The position numbers and the translations under genes are program-made. Positions 33,192 to 42,286 of a DNA stretch of 64,000 nt are shown piece by piece; the stretch's first letter is position 1; every line of letters starts with the position of its first letter. The notes below the pieces were generated by a model, which saw nothing but the letters and a program-made list of their open reading frames with translations, was not told the DNA's origin and did no database searches. The stretch lies in the NCBI RefSeq assembly GCF_004339565.1, contig NZ_SMFZ01000001.1, forward strand, positions 3,162,001 to 3,226,000. The letters run 5' to 3'. The stretch is from Pseudonocardia endophytica (GTDB lineage: Bacteria > Actinomycetota > Actinomycetes > Mycobacteriales > Pseudonocardiaceae).

Positions 33192-34606
33192 AGGATCGCT
33201 CCTGGGGCGTACTTGGCCGCGTCCTGGTTGCGGTCGGTGATCGTGGCGATCCGCTCGCACACGGCGGTGACCTGCGCGGACGCGGCGCCGGTGAACCGCA
33301 TCGGGTCCTCCAGCAGGCCGTCAAGCGTGCCGGAGGGCAGGCCGAGACGGTCGTCGCCGGCCAGGCGCTGCAGCAGGTCGTTGTCGGCCTGGCCCCGCTC
33401 GCGCATGGCGAGCGCGACGCCGACGGCGTGCTCCTTGATCACCTCGTGCGCCGTCTCCCGCCCGACGCCCGCGCGCACGGCGGCCATCAGCACGGCCGTC
33501 GTCGCGAGGAACGGGAGGTAGCGGTCCAGCTCGCGGGCGATCACGGCCGGGTATGCGCCGAACTCGTCGAGCACGGTCAGCGCCGTCTCGTACAGCCCGT
33601 CGAGCGCGAAGAACGCGTCCGGCAGCGCGACCCGGCGCACCACCGAGCAGCTCACGTCGCCCTCGTTCCACTGTGCACCGGCCAGGTCGGCGGTCATCGT
33701 GGACAGTCCACGCAGGATCACCATCAGGCCGTTGATCCGCTCCGCGGAGCGGGCGTTCATCTTGTGCGGCATGGCGGACGAGCCGACCTGTCCGGGTGCG
33801 AAGCCCTCGGTGGCGAGCTCGGCGCCCGCCATCAGGCGGATCGTCGTGGCCAGCGACGACGGCGCCGCGGCCAGCTGCACGAGCGCGGTCACCACGTCGT
33901 GGTCGAGGGAGCGGGGGTAGACCTGTCCGACGCTGGTGAACACCTCCGAGAAGCCGAGGTGCTCCGCGACGCGCCGCTCCAGCCGGTCCAGCTTGTCCGC
34001 GTCACCGCCCAGCAGGTCGAGCATGTCCTGCGCGGTGCCCATCGGGCCCTTGATCCCGCGCAGCGGGTAGCGGGAGCGCAGGTCGTCGAGCCGGGCGTGC
34101 GCGACGAGCAGCTCGTCGGCGGCGCTCGCGAACCGCTTGCCCAGCGTCGTCGTCTGGGCGGCGACGTTGTGACTGCGCCCGGCCATCACCAGCTCCGCGT
34201 ACTCGGCGGCGCGGCGGCCGAGGCGGGCCAGCAGCGCCACCGTGCGGTCGGCGACCAGCTCGAGCGAGAGCCGGATCTGCAGCTGCTCGACGTTCTCGGT
34301 GAGGTCGCGGCTGGTCATGCCCTTGTGCACGTGCTCGTGCCCGGCCAGCGCGTTGAACTCCTCGATGCGGGCCTTCACGTCGTGGCGGGTGACGCGCTCG
34401 CGCTCGGCGATGCTCGCGAGGTCGACCCGGTCCACGACGGCCTCGTAGTCGGCGATCGCCTGCTCCGGAACCTCGATGCCGAGATCCCGCTGGGCACGCA
34501 GGACCGCGATCCACAGCCGTCGCTCCAGCTCGATCTTGTACTCGGGCGACCAGAGGCGGACCAGCTCGGCGCTCGCGTAGCGGGCGGCCAGGACGTTGGG
34601 GATCAC
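33188..34606 (-). CDS. purB: Adenylosuccinate lyase PurB
   Basis: Cleaves SAICAR and adenylosuccinate, two fumarate-releasing steps in purine and AMP synthesis. The 472-residue protein begins MIPNVLAARYAS and has EHVHKGMTSRDLTENVEQLQ, the fumarase-superfamily signature GSSAMPHKMNARSAERINGL, and a C-terminal helical domain. The GTG start is consistent with the family N-terminus. It is followed by purC with a four-base overlap, and the TetR-type gene ends 11 bases upstream on the same strand. Confidence 0.95.
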   Translation of the reverse strand: MIPNVLAARYASAELVRLWSPEYKIELERRLWIAVLRAQRDLGIEVPEQAIADYEAVVDRVDLASIAERERVTRHDVKARIEEFNALAGHEHVHKGMTSRDLTENVEQLQIRLSLELVADRTVALLARLGRRAAEYAELVMAGRSHNVAAQTTTLGKRFASAADELLVAHARLDDLRSRYPLRGIKGPMGTAQDMLDLLGGDADKLDRLERRVAEHLGFSEVFTSVGQVYPRSLDHDVVTALVQLAAAPSSLATTIRLMAGAELATEGFAPGQVGSSAMPHKMNARSAERINGLMVILRGLSTMTADLAGAQWNEGDVSCSVVRRVALPDAFFALDGLYETALTVLDEFGAYPAVIARELDRYLPFLATTAVLMAAVRAGVGRETAHEVIKEHAVGVALAMRERGQADNDLLQRLAGDDRLGLPSGTLDGLLEDPMRFTGAASAQVTAVCERIATITDRNQDAAKYAPGAIL

Positions 34607-34617
34607 GTGGGAGAAGG

Positions 34618-35190
34618 TTACGTGCTCAGCGCGTCGGCCAGCGCGGCGCGGGCGATGGTCCGGGTGTCGGCGTCCGCCTCGATCAGTGCGGACACGACGG
34701 CGCCGTCGACGAGCGCGACGATCCGCCGCAGCGCGACCGGGTCCGGATGGTGGCCCGCGCGGGCGAGCGCCGTGGTCAGCAGCGCGTCCAGCTCGGCGCG
34801 CTGGGCGCGCATCAGCGGCGCCAGGTACGGCCGCCTGCCCGCCCCGACGAGGCGCTCGAAGTGCCGGAGCACGGCGTCCAGTCCGTCGGTGCGCGACGCG
34901 GGACCGAGCAGCATGTCCAGCACGATCTCGCGGGGGTCGTCGTCGGATCCGGCCGCGTCGAGGGTCGCCATGGCCTCGTCCAGCTCGGTGCGGCCCAGCA
35001 CCTCGGCGGCGGCCGTGACGAGCTCGTCCAGCGACGCGTAGTAGTACGTCGTCGACGCCAGCGGCAACCCGGCCCGCTCCGCGACGGCGCGGTGCCGGAC
35101 CGCCTCGAAACCGCCCTCGGCCAGGAGCCCCGCCGCCGCCTCGGCGAGCAGCCGTCGCCGCCGCTCCCCCTTCTCGGTCGGACGCGCCAT
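34618..35190 (-). CDS. TetR-family transcriptional regulator
   Basis: Repressor-type protein of 190 residues. The N-terminal helix-turn-helix is clear: RRRRLLAEAAAGLLAEGGFE, AVRHRAVAERAGLPLASTTYY and YASLDELVTAAAEVLGR. The C-terminal ligand domain (about 65-190) is alpha-helical with no recognisable specificity. The ATG start is used. It ends 11 bases before purB on the same strand and diverges from the threonine aldolase gene, so it may control that gene or itself; no operator was picked out. Confidence 0.87.
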   Translation of the reverse strand: MARPTEKGERRRRLLAEAAAGLLAEGGFEAVRHRAVAERAGLPLASTTYYYASLDELVTAAAEVLGRTELDEAMATLDAAGSDDDPREIVLDMLLGPASRTDGLDAVLRHFERLVGAGRRPYLAPLMRAQRAELDALLTTALARAGHHPDPVALRRIVALVDGAVVSALIEADADTRTIARAALADALST

Positions 35191-35305
35191 CGCACCATCC
35201 TGCCGGGGTACGCCCGCCCGACCGCTCGTGGCCCGCTCACCGCATCCGTGACCCTTTCGTGACCCGAGTGTGTCGTCGACGACTCCGATGACGGATAGTG
35301 GTCGC

Positions 35306-36430
35306 GTGCGAGCGACCACACGCAACCGGAGGGCCACCCCGATCGACGAGCCGATCGACCTCCGCTCGGACACGGTCACCGCCCCGTCCGCCGCGATGCG
35401 CAAGGCCATGAGCACGGCCGAGGTCGCCGACGACGTGCTGGACCGCGACCCGACGATGCGCGAGCTCGAACGCCGCGTCGCCGGGATGCTCGGCGCCGCG
35501 GACGCGCTGTGGACGCCGACCGGGTCGATGGCCAACCTGATCGCCCTGATGAGCCACCTCGGCCGGGGCGAAGCGTTCCTCGCGCCGCAGGGCGCGCACG
35601 TCCTCGACTTCGAGCTGGGGACGGCGGCCTGGCTGGCCGGTGGGATGCCACGTCCGCTACCGCACGACGCCGGCCCGGGCAAGGTGTCGGCGACGGCCGT
35701 GCGCCGCGCCGCCGCCGTCGACGACTCGTACGCCACGCTCCGCCCGGCGCTGCTGTGCCTGGAGAACACCCACAACTCGGCGGGCGGCACGGTCGTCCCG
35801 CCGGAGGAGCACGCGTCGGTGGCCGCGGCCGCCCGCGCCGCGCGGCTGGCCGTGCACCTGGACGGTGCGCGGCTGTGGAACGCGGCGGTCGCGCTCGGCG
35901 TGCCGCCCGCGGCCTTGACGGTCGGCGCGGACACCGTGTCGGTCTGCCTGAGCAAGGGTCTCGGCGCGCCGGTCGGGTCCGTGGTGGCCGGGTCCGCGGA
36001 GTTCGTCGAGCAGGCGCGGCGGCTGCGCAAGATGCTGGGCGGCGGCGTGCGCCAGGGCGGGATCATGGCCGCGGCCGGCCTCGTCGCGCTGGACTCGATG
36101 GACCGGCTCGCCGAGGACCACGCGCTGGCCTCGACGTTGGCGGACGGCCTGCGCGAGCGGGGCTGGCGGGTGCGCGAGCCGCAGACCAACATCGTCCTCG
36201 TGGAGGTCGCCGACCTGGCCGGCACGATCGAGCACTTCGCCGAGGTGGGCGTACGGGCCGCCGGCATCGGCGGGAAGCTGCGGCTGATGACCCACCGCGA
36301 CGTCACCGAGCGGCACGTCCGCACCGCGCTCGACCGGATCGGCGAGGTGGGCCCGGCCAGCACCGGTCCGGCCGGCCGGATCGGCGGCGTGGGACCGGCG
36401 GCGCCGCAGGAGCGACCCGCCGCCGGCTGA
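35306..36430 (+). CDS. Low-specificity threonine aldolase
   Basis: PLP-dependent aldolase that cleaves threonine or allo-threonine to glycine and acetaldehyde. The 374-residue protein has the family opening IDLRSDTVTAPSAAMRKAM, LWTPTGSMANLIALMSHLGR, LCLENTHNSAGGTVVPPEE, HLDGARLWNAAVALG and VSVCLSKGLGAPVGSVVAG, with the PLP lysine in CLSKG. The GTG at 35306 is preferred because GATAGT lies 6 bases upstream (leaderless-like); an in-frame ATG at 35288 is the alternative. Its stop touches the stop of the convergent aminotransferase gene, forming a 14-bp palindrome (CGGCTGATCAGCCG). Confidence 0.88.
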   Translation: MRATTRNRRATPIDEPIDLRSDTVTAPSAAMRKAMSTAEVADDVLDRDPTMRELERRVAGMLGAADALWTPTGSMANLIALMSHLGRGEAFLAPQGAHVLDFELGTAAWLAGGMPRPLPHDAGPGKVSATAVRRAAAVDDSYATLRPALLCLENTHNSAGGTVVPPEEHASVAAAARAARLAVHLDGARLWNAAVALGVPPAALTVGADTVSVCLSKGLGAPVGSVVAGSAEFVEQARRLRKMLGGGVRQGGIMAAAGLVALDSMDRLAEDHALASTLADGLRERGWRVREPQTNIVLVEVADLAGTIEHFAEVGVRAAGIGGKLRLMTHRDVTERHVRTALDRIGEVGPASTGPAGRIGGVGPAAPQERPAAG

Positions 36431-37666
36431 TCAGCCGATCCAGCCCCGCAGCCGTCGCAACGCCTCCCGGACGTCGTCCTCGGCGCCGGCGCAGGAGAAG
36501 CGCACGAACCGGCCGCCGTCGACCGGGTCGAAGTCGGCGCCGGGCGCGACGGCGATCCCGATCTCGTCCAGCAGCCGGTAGACCAGGCCCATCGAGTCCT
36601 CACCCGGCTTCAGCAGGTGCCCGATGTCGGCGTAGACGTAGAACGCGCCGTCCGGCGGGGCGACCCTGTCGACGCCCAGCTCGCGCAGGCCCTCGACGAG
36701 CAGGTCCCGGTTGCGCCCGTAGCGCGGGACGTGACCGTCGGCCTCGGCCAGCGCCGCCTCGGTGAACGCGGCGAGCGCCGCGTGCTGCGGCAGCGCGGGC
36801 GGGCACACCGTGAAGTTGCCGGCGAGGCCCTCGACGGTGCGGCGCAGCCGCGGCGGGCAGACCAGCCACCCGAGCCGCCACCCGGTCATCGAGAAGTACT
36901 TAGAGAACGAGTTGACCAGGACCGCCTCGCGCGAGGACTCCCACGCGCACGCCGTCTGCGGGGCTCCGCCGTCACCGCCGAACGTGATGCCGTGGTAGAT
37001 CTCGTCGCTGACCAGCTGCACGCCGGTGCGCTCGCACCAGGTCGCGATCCGGGCCAGCTCGTCGGGCGCGACGACGGTGCCGGTCGGGTTCGCCGGGCTG
37101 GCCAGGATCAGGCCGCGCACCGGCTCGTCGAGCGCCTCCAGCATCTCGACGGTCGGCTGGAACCGGGTCTCCGGCCCGCAGGGGAGCTCGACGACCTCGC
37201 ATCCGAGCGCGGCGAGGATGTTGCGGTAGCAGGGGTAGCCGGGGCGGGCCAGCGCGACGCGGTCGCCCGCGTCGAACGCGGCGAGGAACGCGAGCAGGAA
37301 ACCGCCGGACGACCCGGTCGTCACGACGACGTCCTCGCGCGCCACGTCCACGCGGTAGGTGCGGCCGTAGTGCGCGGCGATCGCGTCCCGCAGCTCGGCG
37401 TTCCCCGGGGCCACGGTGTAGCCGAGGACCTCGGTCTGCAGCGCCTCGACGGCCGCGGCGCGCACCGCCTCCGGCGCCGGGGTGGACGGCTGGCCGGCCG
37501 AGAGGTTGACCAGGTCGCCGTGCGTGCGCTGCCGTTCCGCGGCGGCGGCCCACACGTCCATCACGTGGAACGGGGCGACGGCGGCGCGGGCGGCGACGCC
37601 CAGTCTGCGCCCTTCCCGCCCCGCCGGCTCCGCCGACGTCCATCCGCCAGTGCTCTGTCCGGTCAC
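36431..37666 (-). CDS. Class I PLP aminotransferase
   Basis: Fold-type I aminotransferase of 411 residues. Key parts are VNLSAGQPSTPAPEAVRAAA, VTTGSSGGFLLAFLAAFDAG, LILASPANPTGTVVAPDELA, LVSDEIYHGITFGG and the PLP-lysine motif SFSKYFSMTGWRLGW, then RFSCAGAEDDV with a carboxylate-binding Arg. The family includes aspartate, alanine and aromatic aminotransferases; the amino-acid preference cannot be set from sequence. The GTG start is used. It is convergent with the threonine aldolase gene without a gap and has no close partner upstream. Confidence 0.87.
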   Translation of the reverse strand: MTGQSTGGWTSAEPAGREGRRLGVAARAAVAPFHVMDVWAAAAERQRTHGDLVNLSAGQPSTPAPEAVRAAAVEALQTEVLGYTVAPGNAELRDAIAAHYGRTYRVDVAREDVVVTTGSSGGFLLAFLAAFDAGDRVALARPGYPCYRNILAALGCEVVELPCGPETRFQPTVEMLEALDEPVRGLILASPANPTGTVVAPDELARIATWCERTGVQLVSDEIYHGITFGGDGGAPQTACAWESSREAVLVNSFSKYFSMTGWRLGWLVCPPRLRRTVEGLAGNFTVCPPALPQHAALAAFTEAALAEADGHVPRYGRNRDLLVEGLRELGVDRVAPPDGAFYVYADIGHLLKPGEDSMGLVYRLLDEIGIAVAPGADFDPVDGGRFVRFSCAGAEDDVREALRRLRGWIG

Positions 37667-37747
37667 GACCGTGAGGGTAGTTCCGGGTCGGGGGACCCCG
37701 GAGCCCCGGCGGTACGCACCGCCGGGGCCCGAGAACGTCGTGCGTGC

Positions 37748-37960
37748 CTACTCGGCGGCCTTCAGCCCGAGGTCGTCCAGCACCGCGCCGAGCTGGGCCT
37801 CGGTGTCCGCCACGGTCTGGTCGAGGTACTCGGCGACCGGGGTCAGCTCGGCCGCCTGGGCCGAGCCGGAGAAGGCCAGGACGGCCAGCGGAGCCGCGAC
37901 GAGGCCGGCGACGACGGCCTTGCGACGGTTCCTGCGGGCCGGCTGGGGAGCGTTGGCCAT
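37748..37960 (-). CDS. Small secreted protein (70 aa)
   Basis: Exported peptide of 70 residues, not a recognised family. A basic n-region (PQPARRNRRK) is followed by a hydrophobic core (AVVAGLVAAPLAVLAFSG) and a likely signal-peptidase site after SAQA. The mature part is about 34 residues, acidic and Leu-rich (AELTPVAEYLDQTVADTEAQ and onward), probably an amphipathic helix. The ATG follows AGGAGGAAC. Its mRNA leader probably holds three successive hairpins, so expression may be controlled after transcription. A stable exported helix of this kind could be structural or a signalling peptide; nothing in the neighbours decides this. Confidence 0.7.
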   Translation of the reverse strand: MANAPQPARRNRRKAVVAGLVAAPLAVLAFSGSAQAAELTPVAEYLDQTVADTEAQLGAVLDDLGLKAAE

Positions 37961-37973
37961 GAGGTTCCTCCTG

Positions 37974-38074
37974 TGATCACGACACACCGGATGTGTGTCG
38001 GTGATCAGGACGATTCACTCCCGACCGGGAGCGAATCAACCGGGAACGAGTCGGTTAACAGGCTGTTTGCCTGT
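37974..38074 (-). promoter_or_regulatory. Three hairpins upstream of the small secreted protein
   Basis: Hairpin 1 (37974-38007) pairs TGATCA with TGATCA and GACACAC with GTGTGTC, and ends just before the ribosome site of the 37960 start. Hairpin 2 (38012-38037) has arms GATTCACTCCC and GGGAGCGAATC with one mismatch. Hairpin 3 (38058-38074) pairs ACAGGC with GCCTGT. Hairpin 1 could also be an operator. No known riboswitch consensus was recognised. Confidence 0.5.
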
Positions 38075-38218
38075 TTTGTACAGCACCATTCGGCGTAGTC
38101 ACCGACGCCATGAGCATCAGCAGGTCAGCAACCGCTTACCTCGAGACGGCCGGAACGGGGCGGGGTGACCGACCGGTAACCCCGGCGACACACGACGCGT
38201 GCCGCGCCGTGGCGCGGC

Positions 38219-39481
38219 TCACCCCGACGGAATCGCGATCTCGCCGCGCTCCGCGCGCAGCCCGATGTCGGTGCGGTGGTGCGAGCCGGCCAGGTGGATC
38301 GGCGCCAGGCGGGCGTACGCCTCGGCCCGCGCCGCGGCGAGATCGGGCCCGGTGCCGACCACCGACAGGACGCGACCGCCGCTGGAGACGACGGCGCCGT
38401 CGTCGCGCCGCCGGGTGCCCGCGTGCAGGACGCCGTCGGAGTCCGCCCCGGTGATCACGTCACCGAGGTGCGGCGTCGCCGGGTACCCGTCGGCGGCGAC
38501 CACCACCGCCACCGCGGATCCCGGCGCCCACTCCGGCGCAGGCTGCTCGGCGAGCGTGCCGGTCGCCGTGGCGTGCAGCAGGCGGGACAGCGGGCTGCGC
38601 AGCAGCGCGAGGACGGCCTGGGTCTCCGGGTCGCCGAACCGGCAGTTGAACTCGATCACGGCAGGGCCCTGCGAGGTGAGCGCAATCCCGGCGTAGAGCA
38701 GCCCGGAGAACGGGGCGCCGCGCCGGTCGAGCTCCTCGGCGACCGGCCGGACGACGCTCGCCACGAGCTCGTCCGCGAGATCCGGGCCGGCCCACGGCAG
38801 CGGCGCGTAGGCACCCATCCCGCCGGTGTTCGGGCCGGTGTCGTCGTCACCGACGCGCTTGAAGTCCTGCGCCGGCAGCAGCGGGACGACGGTCGTGCCG
38901 TCGACCAGGCAGAACAGCGACGCCTCCGGGCCGTCCAGGAAGGACTCCAGCAACGCCGGGTGCCCGGAGTCGAGCAGGTGCAGCGCGTGCGCCCTGGCGA
39001 CCTCGAGATCGTCGGAGACGACGACGCCCTTGCCGGCCGCGAGCCCGTCGTCCTTGACGACGTAGGGCGGGGAGAACACGCCGAGCGCGGTCTCCAGGTG
39101 GGCCGGGTTGTCCACCATCACCGAGGACGCGGTCGCCACCCCGGCCGAGCTCATCACGCTCTTCGCGAACGCCTTCGAGCCCTCGATCCGGGCCGCGGCG
39201 GCACTCGGGCCGAAGCACGCGATGCCGGCCTCGCGCACCGCGTCCGCGGCGCCGTTGACCAGGGGGACCTCCGGGCCGATCACGACCAGGTCGGCCTGCC
39301 ACCGACCGGCGAGAGCGACCAGCGCGTCGTTGTCGCTCACGTCGAGACCGAGCTGCTCGGCGACGGCGGCGGTCCCCGCGTTGCCCGGGGCACAGGCCAG
39401 AGCCGTCACCTCCGGGTCCTGCGCCAGCGACACCGCGATGGCGTGCTCACGCGCGCCGTTTCCGACCACCAGGACTCGCAC
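38219..39481 (-). CDS. purD: Phosphoribosylamine-glycine ligase PurD
   Basis: GAR synthetase, second step of purine synthesis, an ATP-grasp enzyme of 420 residues. It begins MRVLVVGNGAREHAIAVSLA and has VVIGPEVPLVNGAADAVREA, FGPSAAAARIEGSKAFAK, PPYVVKDDGLAAGKGVVV, PNTGGMGAYAPLPW and IEFNCRFGDPETQAVL. The GTG start at 39481 has TACGCT 8 bases upstream, suggesting an almost leaderless transcript. It is monocistronic here, separated from purB/purC by four genes, and diverges from the phosphodiesterase gene. Confidence 0.96.
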   Translation of the reverse strand: MRVLVVGNGAREHAIAVSLAQDPEVTALACAPGNAGTAAVAEQLGLDVSDNDALVALAGRWQADLVVIGPEVPLVNGAADAVREAGIACFGPSAAAARIEGSKAFAKSVMSSAGVATASSVMVDNPAHLETALGVFSPPYVVKDDGLAAGKGVVVSDDLEVARAHALHLLDSGHPALLESFLDGPEASLFCLVDGTTVVPLLPAQDFKRVGDDDTGPNTGGMGAYAPLPWAGPDLADELVASVVRPVAEELDRRGAPFSGLLYAGIALTSQGPAVIEFNCRFGDPETQAVLALLRSPLSRLLHATATGTLAEQPAPEWAPGSAVAVVVAADGYPATPHLGDVITGADSDGVLHAGTRRRDDGAVVSSGGRVLSVVGTGPDLAAARAEAYARLAPIHLAGSHHRTDIGLRAERGEIAIPSG

Positions 39482-39582
39482 GACCGACGAGCGTAGATCC
39501 CGGTCGTCCGGGCCGCCGCACCGGCATCTCCAGTTCACCCGCCGTCCTGTACCCGGTCGCTCTGGCGTGTCACGGTGCGTCC

Positions 39583-40710
39583 GTGACCCTCTCCTCCCTG
39601 CGTATCGGGCGTCGTTCGCTGCTGACCGCGACCGGCTCGGCCGCCGTCCTCGGCACGCTCGCGGCGGGTGCCGCCGTCAGCCACGGCGTCCGGCCGGTGG
39701 CCGACTCCGCGCCCGACCGGCCACTCGTCGTCGGGCACCGGGGTGCGTCCGGCTACCGCCCCGAGCACACGCTCGCCTCCTACGAGCTGGCCGCCCGGAT
39801 GGGCGCGGACTACATGGAGACCGACCTGGTGTCCACGAAGGACGGCGAGCTCGTCTGCAGGCACGAGCCGGAGATCGGCGGCACGACCGACGTCGCGAAG
39901 CACCCCGAGTTCGCCTCCCGCAGGACCGCCAAGACGATCGACGGCACCCGCTACGAGGGCTGGTTCACCGACGACTTCACGCTCGCCGAGCTGCGTACGC
40001 TGCGCGCCGTCGAGCGCATCCCGCAGACGCGGCCGCACAACCGGATCTACGACGGCCGGTTTCCGATTCCGACGTTCGGCGAGCTGATCGAGCTGAAGGC
40101 GCGGCTGTCCGAGGAGCTCGGCCGCGACATCGGGATCTACCCCGAGATCAAGCACAGCACGTGGTTCACCGGGCGCGGTCTGGCGATGGAGCAGAAGGTC
40201 GTCGACGCACTCGACGCCGCGCGGCTGAACCGGCCGGGCGCGACGGTGTTCGTACAGTCGTTCGAGACCGGGAACCTGCGCGCGCTGCGGTCGTCGCTGA
40301 AGGTGCCGCTGGTCCAGCTCACGGACGCGACCGGGGCGCCGGCCGACCTCGTCGCCGCCGGGGACGAGCGGACGTGGGCGGACCTGACGACCGCCGCGGG
40401 CCTGAAGGAGATCGCGACCTACGCCGACGCCGTCGGGCCGAACAAGGACCAGGTGATCGCCCGCAACCCGGACGGCTCGCTCGGCGCGGTCACCCCGCTC
40501 GTCGCGAACGCGCACGCGGCCGGGCTGCTGGTGCACCCCTACACGTTCCGCAACGAGAACGAGTTCCTGCCGACGAACCTGCGCTCGCCCGGCACGCCGG
40601 CGGACTACGGCGACATCTTCGCCGAGTACACGGCGTTCCTCGACGCGGGCGTGGACGGTGTGTTCTCCGACAACGCGGACACGGCGCTGCTGGCCGTCAC
40701 CGCGCGATGA
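39583..40710 (+). CDS. Tat-exported glycerophosphodiester phosphodiesterase
   Basis: GDPD-family hydrolase of 375 residues that releases sn-glycerol 3-phosphate from glycerophosphodiesters. The N-terminus has a twin-arginine signal (LRIGRRSLLTATGSAAVLG) and an Ala-rich end near residue 31, so export by the Tat route is likely. The catalytic segment VVGHRGASGYRPEHTLASYE, the metal residues in METDLVSTKDGELVCRHEPE, IGIYPEIKHSTWF and the C-terminal VDGVFSDNADTAL are typical. The GTG start gives a complete signal. Its 3' end overlaps the convergent hydrolase gene by 14 bases. It diverges from purD. Confidence 0.9.
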   Translation: MTLSSLRIGRRSLLTATGSAAVLGTLAAGAAVSHGVRPVADSAPDRPLVVGHRGASGYRPEHTLASYELAARMGADYMETDLVSTKDGELVCRHEPEIGGTTDVAKHPEFASRRTAKTIDGTRYEGWFTDDFTLAELRTLRAVERIPQTRPHNRIYDGRFPIPTFGELIELKARLSEELGRDIGIYPEIKHSTWFTGRGLAMEQKVVDALDAARLNRPGATVFVQSFETGNLRALRSSLKVPLVQLTDATGAPADLVAAGDERTWADLTTAAGLKEIATYADAVGPNKDQVIARNPDGSLGAVTPLVANAHAAGLLVHPYTFRNENEFLPTNLRSPGTPADYGDIFAEYTAFLDAGVDGVFSDNADTALLAVTAR

Positions 40711-41629
40711 GGAACGCTCCGATCAGCCCGGACGTCTCCTCCGGGCGCTCCTGGTGCGGGAAGTGCCCGACGCCGGGCAGCGCGTGGTGCGTGAACTCGC
40801 CCGCCGCCCGGCCGCGGCAGGCGCGCATCGTTCGGTCCAGCACGCACGGGTCGTCGGCGCCGTGCACCTGCAGCACCGGCACGTGCGTCGGCGCCGAGAC
40901 GGCCTTGGCGAAGCGTGCGCCGTCCGTGCGGAACTGGGAGCGGACGGCCCACCGGTAGTACTCCAGCGAGCAGTGCGCGACGGTCGAGATCTGCATGGCG
41001 CGGCGGTTGTGCCGGGCGGCGTCGGCGAAGTCGGGCGTGCTCGTCCAGTCCGGGCCGGACCAGGCTCGCATGATCTTCTCGACGCGCGCGCCGTCGTCCC
41101 GGCGCAGGGAGCGCTCCGGGGCGCGCGGCACCTGGAAGCCCAGCATGTAGCGGCTGGCCCGGCCCTGACCGGCCGGGTCGAGCAGCAGGCGGTCGCGCAT
41201 GGTCACGGGGTGCGGCGCACCGAGCGTGGTCAGCGACCGGACCAGGCGCGGGTGCAGGGCGGCGACACTCCACGCGATCGCCGCACCCCAGTCGTGCCCG
41301 ACGAGGTGGGCCCGCGGCTCGCCCAGCGCCCGGATCAGGCCGGCGCAGTCACCGGCCAGCGTCCACAGGTCGTAGCCGCGCGGCGTCTTGTCCGTGTCGC
41401 CGTAGCCGCGCAGGTCCGGCGCGACGACACGGAACCCCGCGTCCCCGAGCGCCGTGATCTGGTGGCGCCAGGTCCACCAGAACTCCGGGAACCCGTGCAG
41501 CAGCACGACCAGCGGGCCGCTGCCGTACTCCGCGACGTGGATCCGGATGCCGTTGGCCGACACCGAGCGGTGCGTCCACGGGCCGGGCAGCCGGACGGTG
41601 GCCGGGTCCGGCGGGTGGCGCTCGCCCAC
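40697..41629 (-). CDS. Alpha/beta hydrolase (epoxide-hydrolase-like, EphE type)
   Basis: Serine/aspartate-type alpha/beta hydrolase of 310 residues. It has the oxyanion motif LLHGFPEFWWTWRHQI, PDLRGYGDTDKTP and the nucleophile elbow LVGHDWGAAIAW, where Asp is the nucleophile as in epoxide hydrolases; the acid may be in HGADDPCV and the base His in LPGVGHFPHQE. A lid region of variable sequence lies between. The order with a holin-like membrane protein recalls EphE-Rv3669 in mycobacteria. The natural substrate is unknown. The stop is 14 bases inside the convergent phosphodiesterase gene. Confidence 0.85.
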   Translation of the reverse strand: MGERHPPDPATVRLPGPWTHRSVSANGIRIHVAEYGSGPLVVLLHGFPEFWWTWRHQITALGDAGFRVVAPDLRGYGDTDKTPRGYDLWTLAGDCAGLIRALGEPRAHLVGHDWGAAIAWSVAALHPRLVRSLTTLGAPHPVTMRDRLLLDPAGQGRASRYMLGFQVPRAPERSLRRDDGARVEKIMRAWSGPDWTSTPDFADAARHNRRAMQISTVAHCSLEYYRWAVRSQFRTDGARFAKAVSAPTHVPVLQVHGADDPCVLDRTMRACRGRAAGEFTHHALPGVGHFPHQERPEETSGLIGAFLIAR

Positions 41630-41636
41630 CGAAGCG

Positions 41637-42164
41637 TCAGCTGCCGGCGGGCCGTCCGGTCGAGGCCCCCGCGTTCACGGTGAGCTCGCGCGGCCGGTCC
41701 TCGTCGGACTTGCCGATCTGGGAGAACACCTGCGCGGACGCCTTCAACGAGTCGACCGTCTTCTCCGGCTTGCGGATCTTGCGAACCCGCAGGTAGCCGA
41801 GGAGGCCGAACAGGCCCGCGGCCAGCAGCATGATCAGGAACGTGATGCCGAACGCCGCCCAGCGCTGCAGCCACACGGCGAGCAGCTCGGCGATGAAGAA
41901 GAAGAGGTAGAACAGGCTGAACAGGCCGATCGCGGCGGCGACCACGAAGAAGATGCTGCCCTGCACGCCCTTCTTGACCTCGGCGGTGACCTCGGCCTTG
42001 GCCAGCTCCACCTCGGCGCGCACGAGCGACGAGAGGTGCGTGGTCACGTCCTTGGCGAGCGATCCGATGGACTGCTCGCGCGGACCGGGCTCCGGGGAGA
42101 GCGGGATCGAGGGCAGGACGGGCGGGACGTCTCCGTTACCGGAGTTGCTGGTCGAGCTGGCCAC
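41637..42164 (-). CDS. Holin-superfamily III-like membrane protein
   Basis: Membrane protein of 175 residues of the Phage_holin_3_6 type, common on bacterial chromosomes and not a sign of a prophage. A polar N-terminus of about 30 residues leads to an amphipathic stretch (SLAKDVTTHLSSLVRAEVEL, AKAEVTAEVKKG), then two hydrophobic helices (about 72-97 and 103-125), and a basic, then acidic, cytoplasmic tail. The GTG start is used. It lies 7 bases before the hydrolase gene on the same strand, so they are likely co-transcribed. Function unknown; envelope organisation is possible. Confidence 0.82.
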   Translation of the reverse strand: MASSTSNSGNGDVPPVLPSIPLSPEPGPREQSIGSLAKDVTTHLSSLVRAEVELAKAEVTAEVKKGVQGSIFFVVAAAIGLFSLFYLFFFIAELLAVWLQRWAAFGITFLIMLLAAGLFGLLGYLRVRKIRKPEKTVDSLKASAQVFSQIGKSDEDRPRELTVNAGASTGRPAGS

Positions 42165-42286
42165 CGTCTTCCCTCCAGAACCACAGGTCTGTTCGCGAGG
42201 GTCCTTCCGACGAGGACCCCGATCACTGGGGCGTCATCGTGCCATGAGGCCCCGTGCCCCGCTCGGCTGCGCCACGCCCGTTCGGG

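Noticed and set aside
41637-42164. Holin-like protein taken as a sign of a prophage
   Set aside because: This holin superfamily is common in actinobacterial chromosomes beside an EphE-like gene, and there are no phage genes around it.
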